Source: Cordilura impudica
Lineage: Eukaryota > Arthropoda > Insecta > Diptera > Scathophagidae
NCBI GenBank assembly: GCA_963682025.1
Contig: OY821519.1
Location: 250,726,358 to 250,790,357, forward strand
Direction of reading: 5' to 3'
Length of the DNA stretch: 64,000 nucleotides
Made by a program: the position numbers and the translations under genes. Shown here piece by piece: positions 33,026 through 44,271 of the stretch. Within the stretch, counting starts at the first letter, position 1. Every line of letters starts with the position of its first letter. The notes under the pieces were generated by a model, which saw nothing but the letters and a program-made list of their open reading frames with translations, searched no databases and was not told the origin of the DNA.

Positions 33026-36000
33026 TTACTACAAATAAAGGAATTTATAATAATATTTCACTCAAATCACATTTTTTTTTCATATGACTGCCACAACTTT
33101 GTTTATGTTCGAAACAGTAGTGATGCCAGTCAATTCCAATCTATTTGAATGTCGAATTTTGTTTGGTGATGCCTAACTTATTTCAAAAATAGAAGTCATT
33201 CTTAATTGAATGAAACTGAAGAACAAAAACAATTAACTGAAAAAGTAAAATGTTATTTTAAAAGAAAATACTTTATTTTTACTATTTTTAAAAACTTCAG
33301 GAAAAACATGCAAAAATTATTTAAGTTTTTTCGTGAAACTGATTGAAGAACCATATGCCACCTCGGTTTCTAGATAACATATGGTTCTGAAGCTAAACCA
33401 TATGTTTCATGTCATTTGACAATAAAAAAAATTATTTCGAAAAATTCTTCGAAAATATAAAATTTGTGCTCAAGAAACGCATAATTTCAATTTCGTGTTA
33501 TTTTAAATACATTCTTATTCAAATAACAGCATTTCAAGAACAGGGCTGATTTTGATATAAAAAAAAAAAATATGGAAAAAAAGAGTTTTTTTTATGCTTA
33601 GATTTTGCATTTCATTCAGAATATTTAAGTGAAAAGCTGGAGAAAGAAACTTGAATTATTTCCCGAAAATAATACCTTATATCTTGAATTAATTTCTTAT
33701 TAAATATCCCTGTCGCCAACAATGTTTGATCATTTTTGGTGTTTCGAAGACCCACCTAACTGAAGTGTGCATTTTAGAAAACCATTTATGTTTCTTTTCC
33801 AAACTCTGGATATATTTCCTTAAATTTATTTCACATGGTATTTAAATTTACCAAGATGCCACTGATGTTATTTGTTTAAACACATTTTATTTTACGAGCT
33901 GTTATTAAACTTAAAACCCAACTAAAACCAAAATTTTTCGCTTTTTAAAATAATCAAAACACAAACCATTAATGTCAACGAAATCATAAAATTCATAACA
34001 AGATGTAATTAAATAAAATTTCTATATAAACAAACTCCCAAAACTGTAATATTAACAAAAACTATTTTGAATACTTTTCATAAAAAACTTCTCCCCTTTT
34101 TCTTGAAACTGGAAATTTGATCTTATGTGGTTTTAAAATAACACAATTTCATCTAAGAGTGGTAACATGCCACACATAATAAAGAGCCAGTTGACATAAT
34201 TTCCCCAACAACAAAAAAGGGGGCGAATTCACTAAAAGGGGAGATTCTGTAAATTTTCTGAAAGACAGAGAGTTCTTTTAATTAAACGCACGGGACAGAT
34301 TTCAATGTCGTTATAATTCATATTTTTTATGGTTATTTGACAACATTTCAAGGAAATAAAATAATTCTTCTTATAAAAACATGGCCATCATGAAATCTCA
34401 CAAAAACCAAGAAATATGTATCATGTTTGGAATTTTAGTGGATGATTTATGTGTTAGTCAAAGTATTTAAGTTATCATCAGAGAAATGATCTGTTTGAAA
34501 TGAGGCTTATTTGAATTTCACGTATAAAGATGTTAATTTCGTATCACAAGTCTGTTCACACTACTTTAAGATTTTAGGAAAATCACAGATTATATGTAAA
34601 AGTTTGATTTTTAATTAGATATAGTAAAAGCGATTTGAGAAAGAATTTAACAGAAATTGGAATTGAAGGGATTTTAACAAGGATTGTAGGAGTTTACATC
34701 TTATTTGGTGCTTCGAAGTGGGTAGATTTTATATTTTTAGTATTTTAACTATTTTGCCATATGTGTGGTATTTAATTAAAATAGTTTGTTTCCTCAGATT
34801 TGGTCAGAGCTCAAAATAAAGTTTTAACTAGAGTTCGAAGGAGCATTAAATATAAATGAAATAAATGGATCAAAAATTTTGTTTAAATATCAATAGTATC
34901 AGGAGCCAATATTAATATATTTAAAGCAAACGTTGCCGTTCGTAAGACCATTGATAACGCAAATAAATTTTATAGTTAAATTGTTTCATATTTGGTCCTT
35001 CGAACCGGATAGCTTTACCATTGTTAATATTTCAACTGCTTAGCAATAAGTTTTTGGTTATGGTTTGATGGACCATTTAGCTGTTGATAAAATACTTTTA
35101 AATGTAGCTCCAAATAGTTGTTTTATATGGAGGTTTGAGGACATATGGGGTTTTAAAAGTATCGGGAAATCATAATTAAAACGAAAAGCTAAAATATTTC
35201 AAAACTCATACCTAATATATTGCATATCCCGGTTTGAAAAGTCATTTAATATTCTTGGCAATAATTTCGGATGTAGCTTAAAATTTGTTATATAAAATAA
35301 ACTGTTTGTCTTATAATATAGAGAAAACCGTGCTTAGATATCATAAAACTAGGAATTGATATAGCCACTATAGGAATGATGGTAACAGTAAATTAATAAT
35401 ATGACCCTACTAACCGAAAAACAAATATATAGCAAGTTTGTTAACTCCTTTAACTTCAATGGACACTATTATTCGCAATTCATGGCCAAAATAAAATAAG
35501 CTGATGTCACTAAAAACCCAGTATAGAAATCTACAAGCTCAACAATGGATTCATAATTTTTAATTTTCTGATATCTTTTCAAAATTTTAGATTTGTAAAA
35601 AAATCAGTATTTATATTTAAAAACAAATTAAGTGTTTTGCTAAAAATAATTGGGTTCGTTTACCTTTAAATCCAGCGTGTTGTGTTAAGATAAAAAAATA
35701 AAGTTTGATTTTATTATCATAGAACAATCTTGATAAAATGAAATTACTTTTAATGAGAAAAACTGTTTTTTTTTTTTATTTTAAGATATAACAATAGACT
35801 TTTCAGGAAATCTTTATTTTTAACAAGTATAGGAATACAAAAACTGCTACATATACTAAGAGATAAATGGTATTCTAGCGAAAATAATTTGGTCCTTCAA
35901 ACCAGATACTAAAATATTTACACGTGGCTCATCCAGACATTACACCATTTTCGGAATACAATTAAGCAAATAGTCCGGTTCGAAGGACCATTTAGTTGAC

Positions 36001-37090
36001 AAGAAATTCCTTTCAATCTTAGCTTCAAATTAGAATCTGATATTTCTGTCAATCATTTTTGCTATAAAATTTTTCAAATTTATCATAATATATATTTTAG
36101 TTTTTTCAGATTACTACACACCCATTCATCTTTACTAGACAGTGTGAACCGATCATTTTTCTTATAAAGAGCAAACCTTTTGAATTCTTCACTAAGTTGC
36201 CAGAAATTTGGTCTGTTTTTCTTCAAATATTTTATTTAAAAATGATTTAAAGGCCTTCACACATCCCAGCGGGTCGTATTTAACAAGAAGAACCCATAAA
36301 TGTATCACACTCCTAAAAATACCAACAAAAAACAAACGCATCACATATGTTGTATGCCGATTCTTGGATCTTTTAAGAAACCATATGCATTTCATTACTG
36401 TGTAGGTAATGTTGCCCTTAATGAAATGAAAACTTTGGCAGTTGGTGTATTGTGTGAAAAGTATTTAGAGTTAAAGTGATGTTAAAAAGATTTATATTCT
36501 TTTAAGTTTTCTTTTTTTTATACGATGCTTTGTTTATCCAACTCTTGCATTTTGTTATTTTAATGCATGTAAATCACCTGCCGTGTTTTACTTTATTATT
36601 TATTGTCTTCTGCATTTCGTGTTCTTCTGTGCAGTTTATAGTTTTATTACTTGTTCTGTTTGTGATGGGGAAGTTTTTTTTTTAGAAAGTCATCAATTTC
36701 TGAAACTGTAACAGGAATGTTTTTAATTGTAACGGTTTGAAGCTCTTTTCTTGTTTGCTTATTTATACAACCCTGCTGTTTTTAAAAGGGTCCTTAAACT
36801 TTTGGTCTGACTGTTTTAAGTTGTATAATTTTTTTCTTCTTTTGATGGCAATTAACAAGCCTATAAAATTTTATTCATTGCTTAACATAAAAATTTGAAA
36901 TTTTAACAAACAAAAATTACATCATAGAAAATTAAATTGTTGTTTAAAAAAGTTTTCGTTATGAAACAAAAATAAATTAACAGATTAAATTTGCATTTTT
37001 TTAGAAAGTAAAAAGTTGAAATTATTTTTGGGATAATTTCAATTAAATTATGTACTTAATTATTATTTGTAAGAAGCCTAAGTCGCTTGT
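33026..37090. other. Spacer without recognised genes
   Basis: About 4 kb of A+T-rich sequence, the longest stretch without satellite or recognisable transposon. It contains a scattered short motif around TTCGAA (ATTTGGTCCTTCGAACC and its inverse) at about 34705, 34993, 35055, 35888 and 35970. Two overlapping opposite open frames at 36192-36405 look like chance. Confidence 0.4.
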
Positions 37091-37099
37091 TGAAAATTT

Positions 37100-37690
37100 A
37101 TGAAATATACTTTTTTAAGAAAAAATATATTTAAGAAAAGTACTTTTTTAGGGAATGCTGCTTTTATAAGAAAAGGTAATGTTTTAATAAAAGCAACTTA
37201 AAAAAAATTTGCTTTTTTAAGAAAGTTACTTTTTTAAGAAGAGGCATTTTTTAAGAATATGTATTTTTTAGAAAAGGTACTTTCTTTAAGAAAAAGTACC
37301 GTTTTTACAATATGTAAAAATTTGCTACTGAAAAGCTACTATTTTAAGAAAAGCTACTATTTTAAGAATATGTACTTTTTAAGAAAAGGTACTTACATTT
37401 TTAAGAAAATTTAATTTCTTAAAGACAATTTAATTTTTAAGAAAAGGTACTATTTTCAGAAAAGGTACTTTTCTAAGAAAATATAGTTTTTTAATTAAGG
37501 AAGGTGCTATTTTAAGAAAAACCACTTTTTAAGAAAATGTACTTAAGAAAGGTACCGTATTAAGAAAATACACCTTTTTGATAAAATGTACTTTCATAAC
37601 AAAATGTACTTTTTTAAAGGTACTTTTTAAGAAAATGTACTTATTTAAGAAAATGTACTTTTAAAAAATTAAATTTTTAAGAGAAAGTAT
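37100..37690. repeat. 18-bp A+T satellite, GGTACTTTTTTAAGAAAA orientation
   Basis: About 590 bp of the satellite, same orientation as 25925-27425 and 61475-64000. It runs directly into the next tandem array. Confidence 0.8.
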
Positions 37691-39890
37691 TTTAAGTTGT
37701 TTAAATTTTTGACACGAGGTCAACAATGTTCAATATTTCAGATTTAAATTTAATTTAAAGTAAATTAAGAAAATATTTCAAAAAGTAAATTTTAGGTTGA
37801 AATAACTGTTTACTCTTTTACACAATGTCGACACCTTACGAAAATAGTTCTCTTATATTTATAAGAATTATTTCGCTTTAAAATTGTTAAAAAAAAAGAG
37901 AAAACTATACTAATTTTTTTATTTTTTTTTAATTTTGACATGAGGTAAACAATTGTTAAAATGTTCAATAATTCGGTTTTTGTAAAAATAATGTATCATA
38001 CAATAATTTTACGGTTGAAATCATTATACGTTTTTTACACAATGTCAATAATTGATTAAACAAAATGTTACTTTTTGTTAATTAGGAATTATTTTCCTTC
38101 AAAATTGTTTAAAAAGAAAAAATAGTACTAATTTTTAATTATTTACATTTTTGACACAAGGTCAACAATCGTTAAAATGTAAGTATATTCCATAGAATAA
38201 TTTTAAGGTTTAAATCGTTGTAAATTTTTTACAAAATATCAACAGTTGATAAAAAAAAAATAACTTCTCTTTTATTAACTATGAATTTTGTTTCTTTAAA
38301 ATTGTTAAAGAGAAAAAGAGTACTAATTTTAATTAATTTACATTTTTAATATGAGGTCAACAGTTGTTAAAATGTTCAATATTTCGGTTTTTGTTAAAAT
38401 AATGTATCATAGAATAAATGCTAGGTTTAAATAATTGTTTACATTGTTTGCACAATGTCAACAATTGATAAACAATAGCTCTCTTCTATAAATTATAAAT
38501 TATTTTACTTTAAAATTTAAAAAAAAGAAAAAATAGCTCTAATGCACAATTGATAAACAATAGTTCTCTTCTATAAATTATGAATTATTTTCCTTTAAAA
38601 TTTTTACAAAAGAAAAAATAGCACTAATGCTTAATTATTTACATATTTGACACGAGGTCAACAATTGTTAAAATGTTAAAATTTCGGTTTTTGTTAAAAT
38701 AATGTTCCATAGAATAAATTTTAGGTTCAAATAATTGTTTACATTTTTTACACAATCTAAACAATTGATATATAATAGTTCTCTTCTATAAATTAGCAAT
38801 TATTTTTCTTTGAAATTGTTAAAAAAAAAATAGCACTAATTTTTAATTATTGACTTTTTTGACCCAAGGTCAACAATTGTTAAAATGTTCAATATTTTGG
38901 TATTTGTTAAAACATGCTTCATTAAGTAAACTTAAGGTTGAAATAAATGTTTACTTTTTTTACATAATATCAATCATTGATTTAAAAAACAGGAATTGGT
39001 AAAATGTTTAATATTTCAGGGTTTGGTAAAAAAAAAATGTTTCACAAAGTAAATTCGGGTTGAAATAATTGTGTAAATTTTTTACACAATGTCAACAATT
39101 GACAAAAATTATTCTCTTTTATGATATAGGAATTATTTTACTTTAAACTTGCCAAAAGAAGACTAAATAATGCTAAGTTTTAATTATTTACATTTTTGAC
39201 ATGAGCTCAACAATCGTTAAAATGTTCAATATTTTGGTTTTTGTTAAAATAATGTTCCATAGAATAAATTTTAGGTTCAAATAATTGTTTACATTTTTTA
39301 CACAATCTAGACAATTGATAAATAATAGTTCTCTTCTATAAATTAGCAATTATTATTCTTTAAAATTGTTTAAAAAGAAAAAATAGTACTAATTTTGAAT
39401 TATTTACATTTTTGACCCAAGGTCAACAATTGTTAAAATGTTCAATATTTTGTTATTTGTTAAAACATGCTTCATAAAGTAAACTTAAGGTTGAAATAAA
39501 TGTTTACTTTTTTTACATAATATCAATCATTGGTTTAAAAAACAGGAATTGGTTAAATGTTTAATATTTCGGGGTTTGGTAAAAAAAAATGTTTCACAAA
39601 GTAAATTCGGGTTGAAATAATTGTGTAGATTTTTTTACACAATGTCAACAATTGACAAAAATGGTTCTCTTTTATGATATAAGAATTATTTTACTTTAAA
39701 CTTGCCAAAAGAATAAATAATACTAAGTTTTAATTATTCAAATTTTTGACACGAGGTCAACAATTGTTGAAATATTTAATATTTTGGTATTTGGTAAAAA
39801 AAAAATGGTTTCATATATTACATTTAAGGTTGAATTAATTGTTAACTTTTTTTATACAATGTCAACAATCACCTAAATTACCCTAACAAT
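37691..39890. repeat. Tandem array with about 548-bp higher-order period
   Basis: The anchor TTTTGACACGAGGTCAACAA recurs near 37709, 37935, 38151, 38350, 38650, 38866, 39197, 39413 and 39747, with base spacing of about 200-330 bp. The three steps 38650 to 39197, 38866 to 39413 and 39197 to 39747 are each about 547-550 bp, so a two-part higher-order unit has been duplicated. Other shared blocks are AATTGTTTACATTTTTTACA and AATAGTTCTCTTCTATAAAT. Non-coding. Confidence 0.8.
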
Positions 39891-40366
39891 TGATTTTTTA
39901 CAATTTATATTTTCTACACATATTTGACCTGATATCGTTTTTATAGCTCTTAAATTTCACATAAATTTTTAATTTATTTCCTATTTTTTACACGCTATGA
40001 AATTGGTTTTCAAATAGAAGCAATAAAATTTCAATTGGGTTTATTGTTTCCCTACCCATAAGTCTATAGAAGAGCAACAAAAAAATAACCTCACTAAATT
40101 TAATTTCAAAATTAAATGCTTTGCTGCTTTATTGGGTTTCGACAATCAAAATTTAAAAATAAGAAAAAAATCACAATTTGTTTTTAAATAAAATAAAATG
40201 GCATGACTTATTTTCATTTTTTTTTTTTTGTAAATAGTTAAAATAAAACGAACCTCATGCTTGATATTTTATGGCACTTTCAATTAACTTTTTTATTTAT
40301 GACTGTTGAATACTGTACGTATTCATTCGTATATACAATGTAAGAATGTATGTCAGTTTGTATAGA

Positions 40367-40510
40367 ATGTGGTTCAAATTCAATTTCATAATGTGCTTGC
40401 TTCTTTTATATAATTGTATACAACTTGTGGCACGCTGCCACTCTGCCATATCCAGCCAAAAGCAACAAGAACAACAACAAATAGCCATAAACTTAAATGA
40501 CATGCCCGTA
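40367..40510 (+). CDS. Possible first exon of a secreted peptide
   Basis: From the ATG at 40367 the frame opens with a typical signal-peptide pattern: a short start with Lys, then FIMCLLLLYNCIQLV, then polar residues and a Gln-rich stretch (SSQKQQEQQQ). CCC|GTATGT at about 40508 would be a good splice donor. TATATA at 40330 and TCAGT at 40352 could be core promoter words. The open frame ends at 40543 if not spliced. No family is recognised and no downstream exon is visible, so this may be chance. A frame on the opposite strand overlaps it. Confidence 0.2.
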
Positions 40511-40978
40511 TGTTCATTTAGTCGTATTTTAAAGTTTTATTAAATATATTTTCAAAAAAAAATTTTTTTGTTTAAATTGTTTGTTTGGTCTGTTAATAAT
40601 TTCAAATTTGTTATTGCTTATGATTTAAACGTTATTTTCTTTTTTAATTTTTGAATTTATTAAATAATTGATTTTGATTTGTTCATTTATTAAATTGTTT
40701 TTTGAAAATTTTTAAACGGAAGTTAAATGTTTGTATTGTTTATTAATTGGCTGTTATTTGTGCAGGGGGTGTATTTTTTTCTTTAAAATATTAAGGATTT
40801 ATGGTTATTAAAGTTATTGAAATTTAATATAAGTAGATATCACGTGCTACGACTGGAATGCATCGAAATGGTAGTTTGAAATCTGTAATGAGGGTACGAG
40901 TATTTATATTGGAATTTTAATTATTTTTAAATTGGAAAACAATTTTGTATTATAAATTACTCAACAAAATACTAAGCG

Positions 40979-41095
40979 CCGTATGCAAAAAAAAAAATAA
41001 AGTGCACTTCAAGTAGACTTTATTAACAATTTTGTATGCAAAACATACAATAAATTCTATTTGAAGTACACTTTAATTTTTTTGCATACTGCCGT
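40979..41095. mobile_element. Hairpin element (palindromic MITE)
   Basis: About 117 bp are nearly palindromic: GCCGTATGCAAAAAAAAAAA then TAAAGTGCACTTCAAGTAGA on the left, and TTTGAAGTACACTTTAATTT then TTTTGCATAC at the right, folding with a loop of about 40 bp. It is probably a tiny DNA-transposon derivative. No target duplication was recognised. Confidence 0.6.
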
Positions 41096-41140
41096 AAGAA
41101 TTTATTTAAATATTTGTTATAAATATATTCCTTATTTTAA

Positions 41141-42969
41141 AACAAGGAAAAAAAATTTTTTAAGAAAAAAAAGTTTTTTGAAAAAACACTTTTTTTTTTA
41201 ACAGTACCTTTCAAGAAAGAGTAGATTTTTAAAAAATGTTTAAAAAAGTATTTTTCAAGAGAAATTTCCAAAAAATTTACAATTTCTAAAGGAACCTTTT
41301 TCAACAACTACAGTTTTGAAAAAAAATTCCTTTTACTAAAAATCACCTTTATTCAAACTAAAAATAGAAACCGAACTTTTCCGACAAAAATGAATTTTGA
41401 AATTTTTAATGAGTATCTTTTTTAAAATATTTCTTTTTTTAAAAATAAACACCTTTTTGAAGATGAGTACCATTTTCATAAAAAAAAAATATATTTTAAA
41501 AATGTACCATTATCAAATAAGTACTTCTTTCAAAAATTTATAGTACAAGCGTAAAAAAAATGTTTGTTATAAAAAGAACCTTTTCTAAATTAGTACAAAA
41601 AATTAGCAATTTCAAACAAGTACATTTTTACAATAAATACCTTTTTCAATTAAAAGTATAATACAAAAAAACATTTTTCAAAAAGTGCATTTATTTGTTA
41701 AAATAAATCTGCATCAAAGTGCTCAACCAACTAAGCAGATTTAACAAACTAATTTTATGTTGGATTCCGGGACATGAGGGCAACGAAAGAGCATTTGATC
41801 GGTCCGGAATCATTCTGTGGTGTTCCAGCATGATACATCAGGGAAAAAAATAAAGGAGTTGAGAGAATCACAATTTACCGAACACTGGAAAGATTACTTT
41901 CTCTTGATAAGAAGAACTTATGGATCTTGATCGGATTCTTTTACGAATAAAATGTTACAGACACATGTAGGTTTTGCGAATCGGGGACAGAAACAGCAAA
42001 ACATATTCTCTGTATACCCCGGGACATATTAGGTTTATAATTGGCCTTATAAGGAGCCTTAATCTATATGACAACCAAGGTTGCACAAAAGATCATATTG
42101 GTCGCAGTGCGTAGAGCCTTTTTAGTCTAATATAATCTTAAAATTAGTCCCTTTTTTAAAAGTACTTTTTCAAAAAATACATATTTCAAAAAAAAGTATT
42201 TCAATTTATAAAAATTTATTTTTTTTAACTAAGTACCCTTAACAAAAAACGTAACTTTGTCAAAAAAAAAGTACCTAATTCAAAAAAGAAGCAATTTCCA
42301 AAATAGCACCAATTTATTTTCACAAATATAATACATTTCAAAAAATGTACCATATTCAAAAGAGCACATTTTTTCAAAACGTACCGTTTTTAAAACAGTG
42401 GATTTGTAAATAAATGCCTTCTATAAAAAAGGTACCTTTTTCAATAATTAGCTTTTTAATATGACACAACTTTATCGAAAATAAGCACTTTTTTCAAGAA
42501 AAACTGGCAATATCAAAAAAAGTGCGTTTTTCAATAAGTAAATTTTTTAAATAAGTAAAGTATATTAAAAAAAACACAATTTTCAAAAATTTTTAGTCTC
42601 TTCTTAAAAAAAATTTACTCTTTTCAATAAAGTGTAGTAATTTCAAAAAAAATATATATTTTAATGTATACTTTTATAAAAAAAACTACCTTTTTCAAAT
42701 AAAATTATATATTAAAAAAAGTAGTCTTTTCAAAAAACTGTCTATTTAAACAAAAGTAAGTTAATTTATAAAAGTACCTTTTTCAAAAATATCGCATTTA
42801 AAAAAAATCCAAAATCGTCAATTTTTCAAAAAAAAGTGTCAGTTTTCCAAAAAGTAACATTTCTAATAAGTACTCTTTCAAAAAAAGAATATTAATTTTT
42901 AAAAAAAAAAACTTTTTTTTCAAAATGTACTCTTTTTAATAAAGTGTAGTAATTTCAAAAAAAATATAT
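41141..42969. repeat. A+T satellite, TTTTTCAAAAAAGTACC variant
   Basis: Degenerate units with GTAC cores but TTTTTCAAAAA instead of TTTTCTTAAAA, so this is a subfamily of the window's satellite. Interrupted by the LINE remnant at 41690-42130. The array resumes on both sides in the same orientation. Confidence 0.8.
41690..42130 (+). pseudogene. LINE remnant: RNase H end and Cys-knuckle
   Basis: Translation shows FNKLILCWIPGHEGNERAFD, the end of a retrotransposon RNase H domain (W.PGH.G..GNE in relatives). KELRESQFTEHWKDYF follows, and in another frame CRFCESGTETAKHILC, the Cys-His knuckle after RNase H. Frame changes and missing residues show it is decayed. It differs in sequence from the LINE end at 9366-9830. 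Reverse transcriptase is not present. Confidence 0.75.
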
Positions 42970-42977
42970 ATTTTAAT

Positions 42978-43831
42978 CAGAGTTCAGAAAACAACACACA
43001 CTGAATAAAAAACTCGTACATATATGTAAACAAACATAACTTAGACCATTACACACATATTTTTATTTTCATACCAATTATGTTTGTTTTTAAATTTTCT
43101 TCGGTGCCTAACACAACCATGACTGTGTTCGTTGTAATATTTCGTTATTTACACGAACATTTTTGTATCACATACTTTTTGTTTCAATCACACTTAAAGC
43201 ACACATTTTTGAGTGTTGCTTTATTTGAAGTTCATGTTCTGGTACGTGTAGTGAAAAAAAACACAGAACATGTACAATAAACAGGTTCGAGTTCAGTTAT
43301 ATTTTAAGTCGTGTTGTGGCTCGTGTAGTGAGAAAAAACAGAACATGTACAATAAACAGGTTCGAGTTCAGTTATATTTTAAACACGACTTAAAATATAA
43401 CTGAACTCGAACCTGTTTATTGTACATGTTCTGTTTTAAACACGACTTAAAATATAACTGAACTCGAACCTGTTTATTGTACATGTTGTCTTTTTTCTTA
43501 CTACACGAGCCACAACACGACTTAAAATATAACTGAACTCGAACCTGTTTATTGTACATGTTCTGTGTTTTTTTTCACTACACGTACCAGAACATGAACT
43601 TCAAATAAAGCAACACTCAAAAATGTGTGCTTTTTGTGTGATTGAAGCAAAAAGTATGTGATACAAAAATGTTCGTGTAAATAACGAAATATTAAAACGA
43701 ACACAGTCATGGTTGTGTTGGGCACCGTAGAAAATATAGAAACGCACATAATTGCTATGAAAATAAAGATATGTGTTGGCTGCTTTTGAACAGAACATTG
43801 TGTGTTTCATGTGTGTATTTTCTGAACCTTG
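42978..43831 (+). mobile_element. hAT foldback element, complete (reference copy)
   Basis: The 854-bp element has ends CAGAGTTCAGAAAA (42978) and TTTTCTGAACCTTG (43831) and an 8-bp target duplication ATTTTAAT on both sides (42970-42977, 43832-43839). The duplication fits the hAT consensus nTnnnnAn. The two halves are inverted copies of each other. Their inner parts are tandem units of about 72 bp around ACAGGTTCGAGTTCAGTTAT and GTGGCTCGTGTAGT (43260-43440 forward, then reversed to 43565). The short open frames seen in both halves are repeat artefacts. Partial copies lie at 1-119, 5110-5519 and 17605-17897. Confidence 0.88.
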
Positions 43832-44271
43832 ATTTTAATGTATACTTTTATAAAAAAAAAAACTACCTTTTTCAAATAAAATTATATATAAAAAGAAGTA
43901 GTCTTTTCAAAAAACTATCTATTTAAACAAAAGTAAGTTAATTTATAAAAGTACCTTTTTCAAAAATATCGCATTTAAAAAAATTCCAAAATAGTCAATT
44001 TTTCAAAAAAAAAAGTGTAATTTTTCCAAAAAGTAACATTTCTAATAAGTACTCTTTCTAAAAAGTATATTAATTTTTTTAAAAAAAAACTTTTTTTTTT
44101 CAAAATGTACTCTTTTCAATTAAATGTAGCAATTTCAAAAAAATTTCTTTTTTAATGCATACTTTTATAAAAAAAAATACATTTTTCAAATAAAAATATA
44201 TGTAAAAAGAAGTACTTTTTTCAAAAAACTATCTATTTAAACAAAAGTAAGTTAATTTATAAAAGTACCTT
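43440..44271 (+). repeat. Rearranged repeat, forward copy 1
   Basis: It matches 47178-48009 in the same orientation at an offset of exactly 3738 bp, and 46221-47052 in inverted orientation. It covers the right half of the hAT foldback element and 440 bp of flanking satellite. It ends at the junction ACCTTTTGG (44265-44273), where the sequence switches into the inverted arm. Confidence 0.85.

Larger units (their letters stand above)
39891..41140. other. Non-repetitive island
   Basis: Spacer between satellites. It holds a weak candidate secreted peptide exon (40367-40510) and a hairpin element (40979-41095), listed separately. No other feature seen. Confidence 0.4.

Noticed and set aside
36192..36405. 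Two overlapping antisense frames as a gene pair
   Set aside because: Chance overlap in spacer; no recognisable domain and no splice-linked exons.
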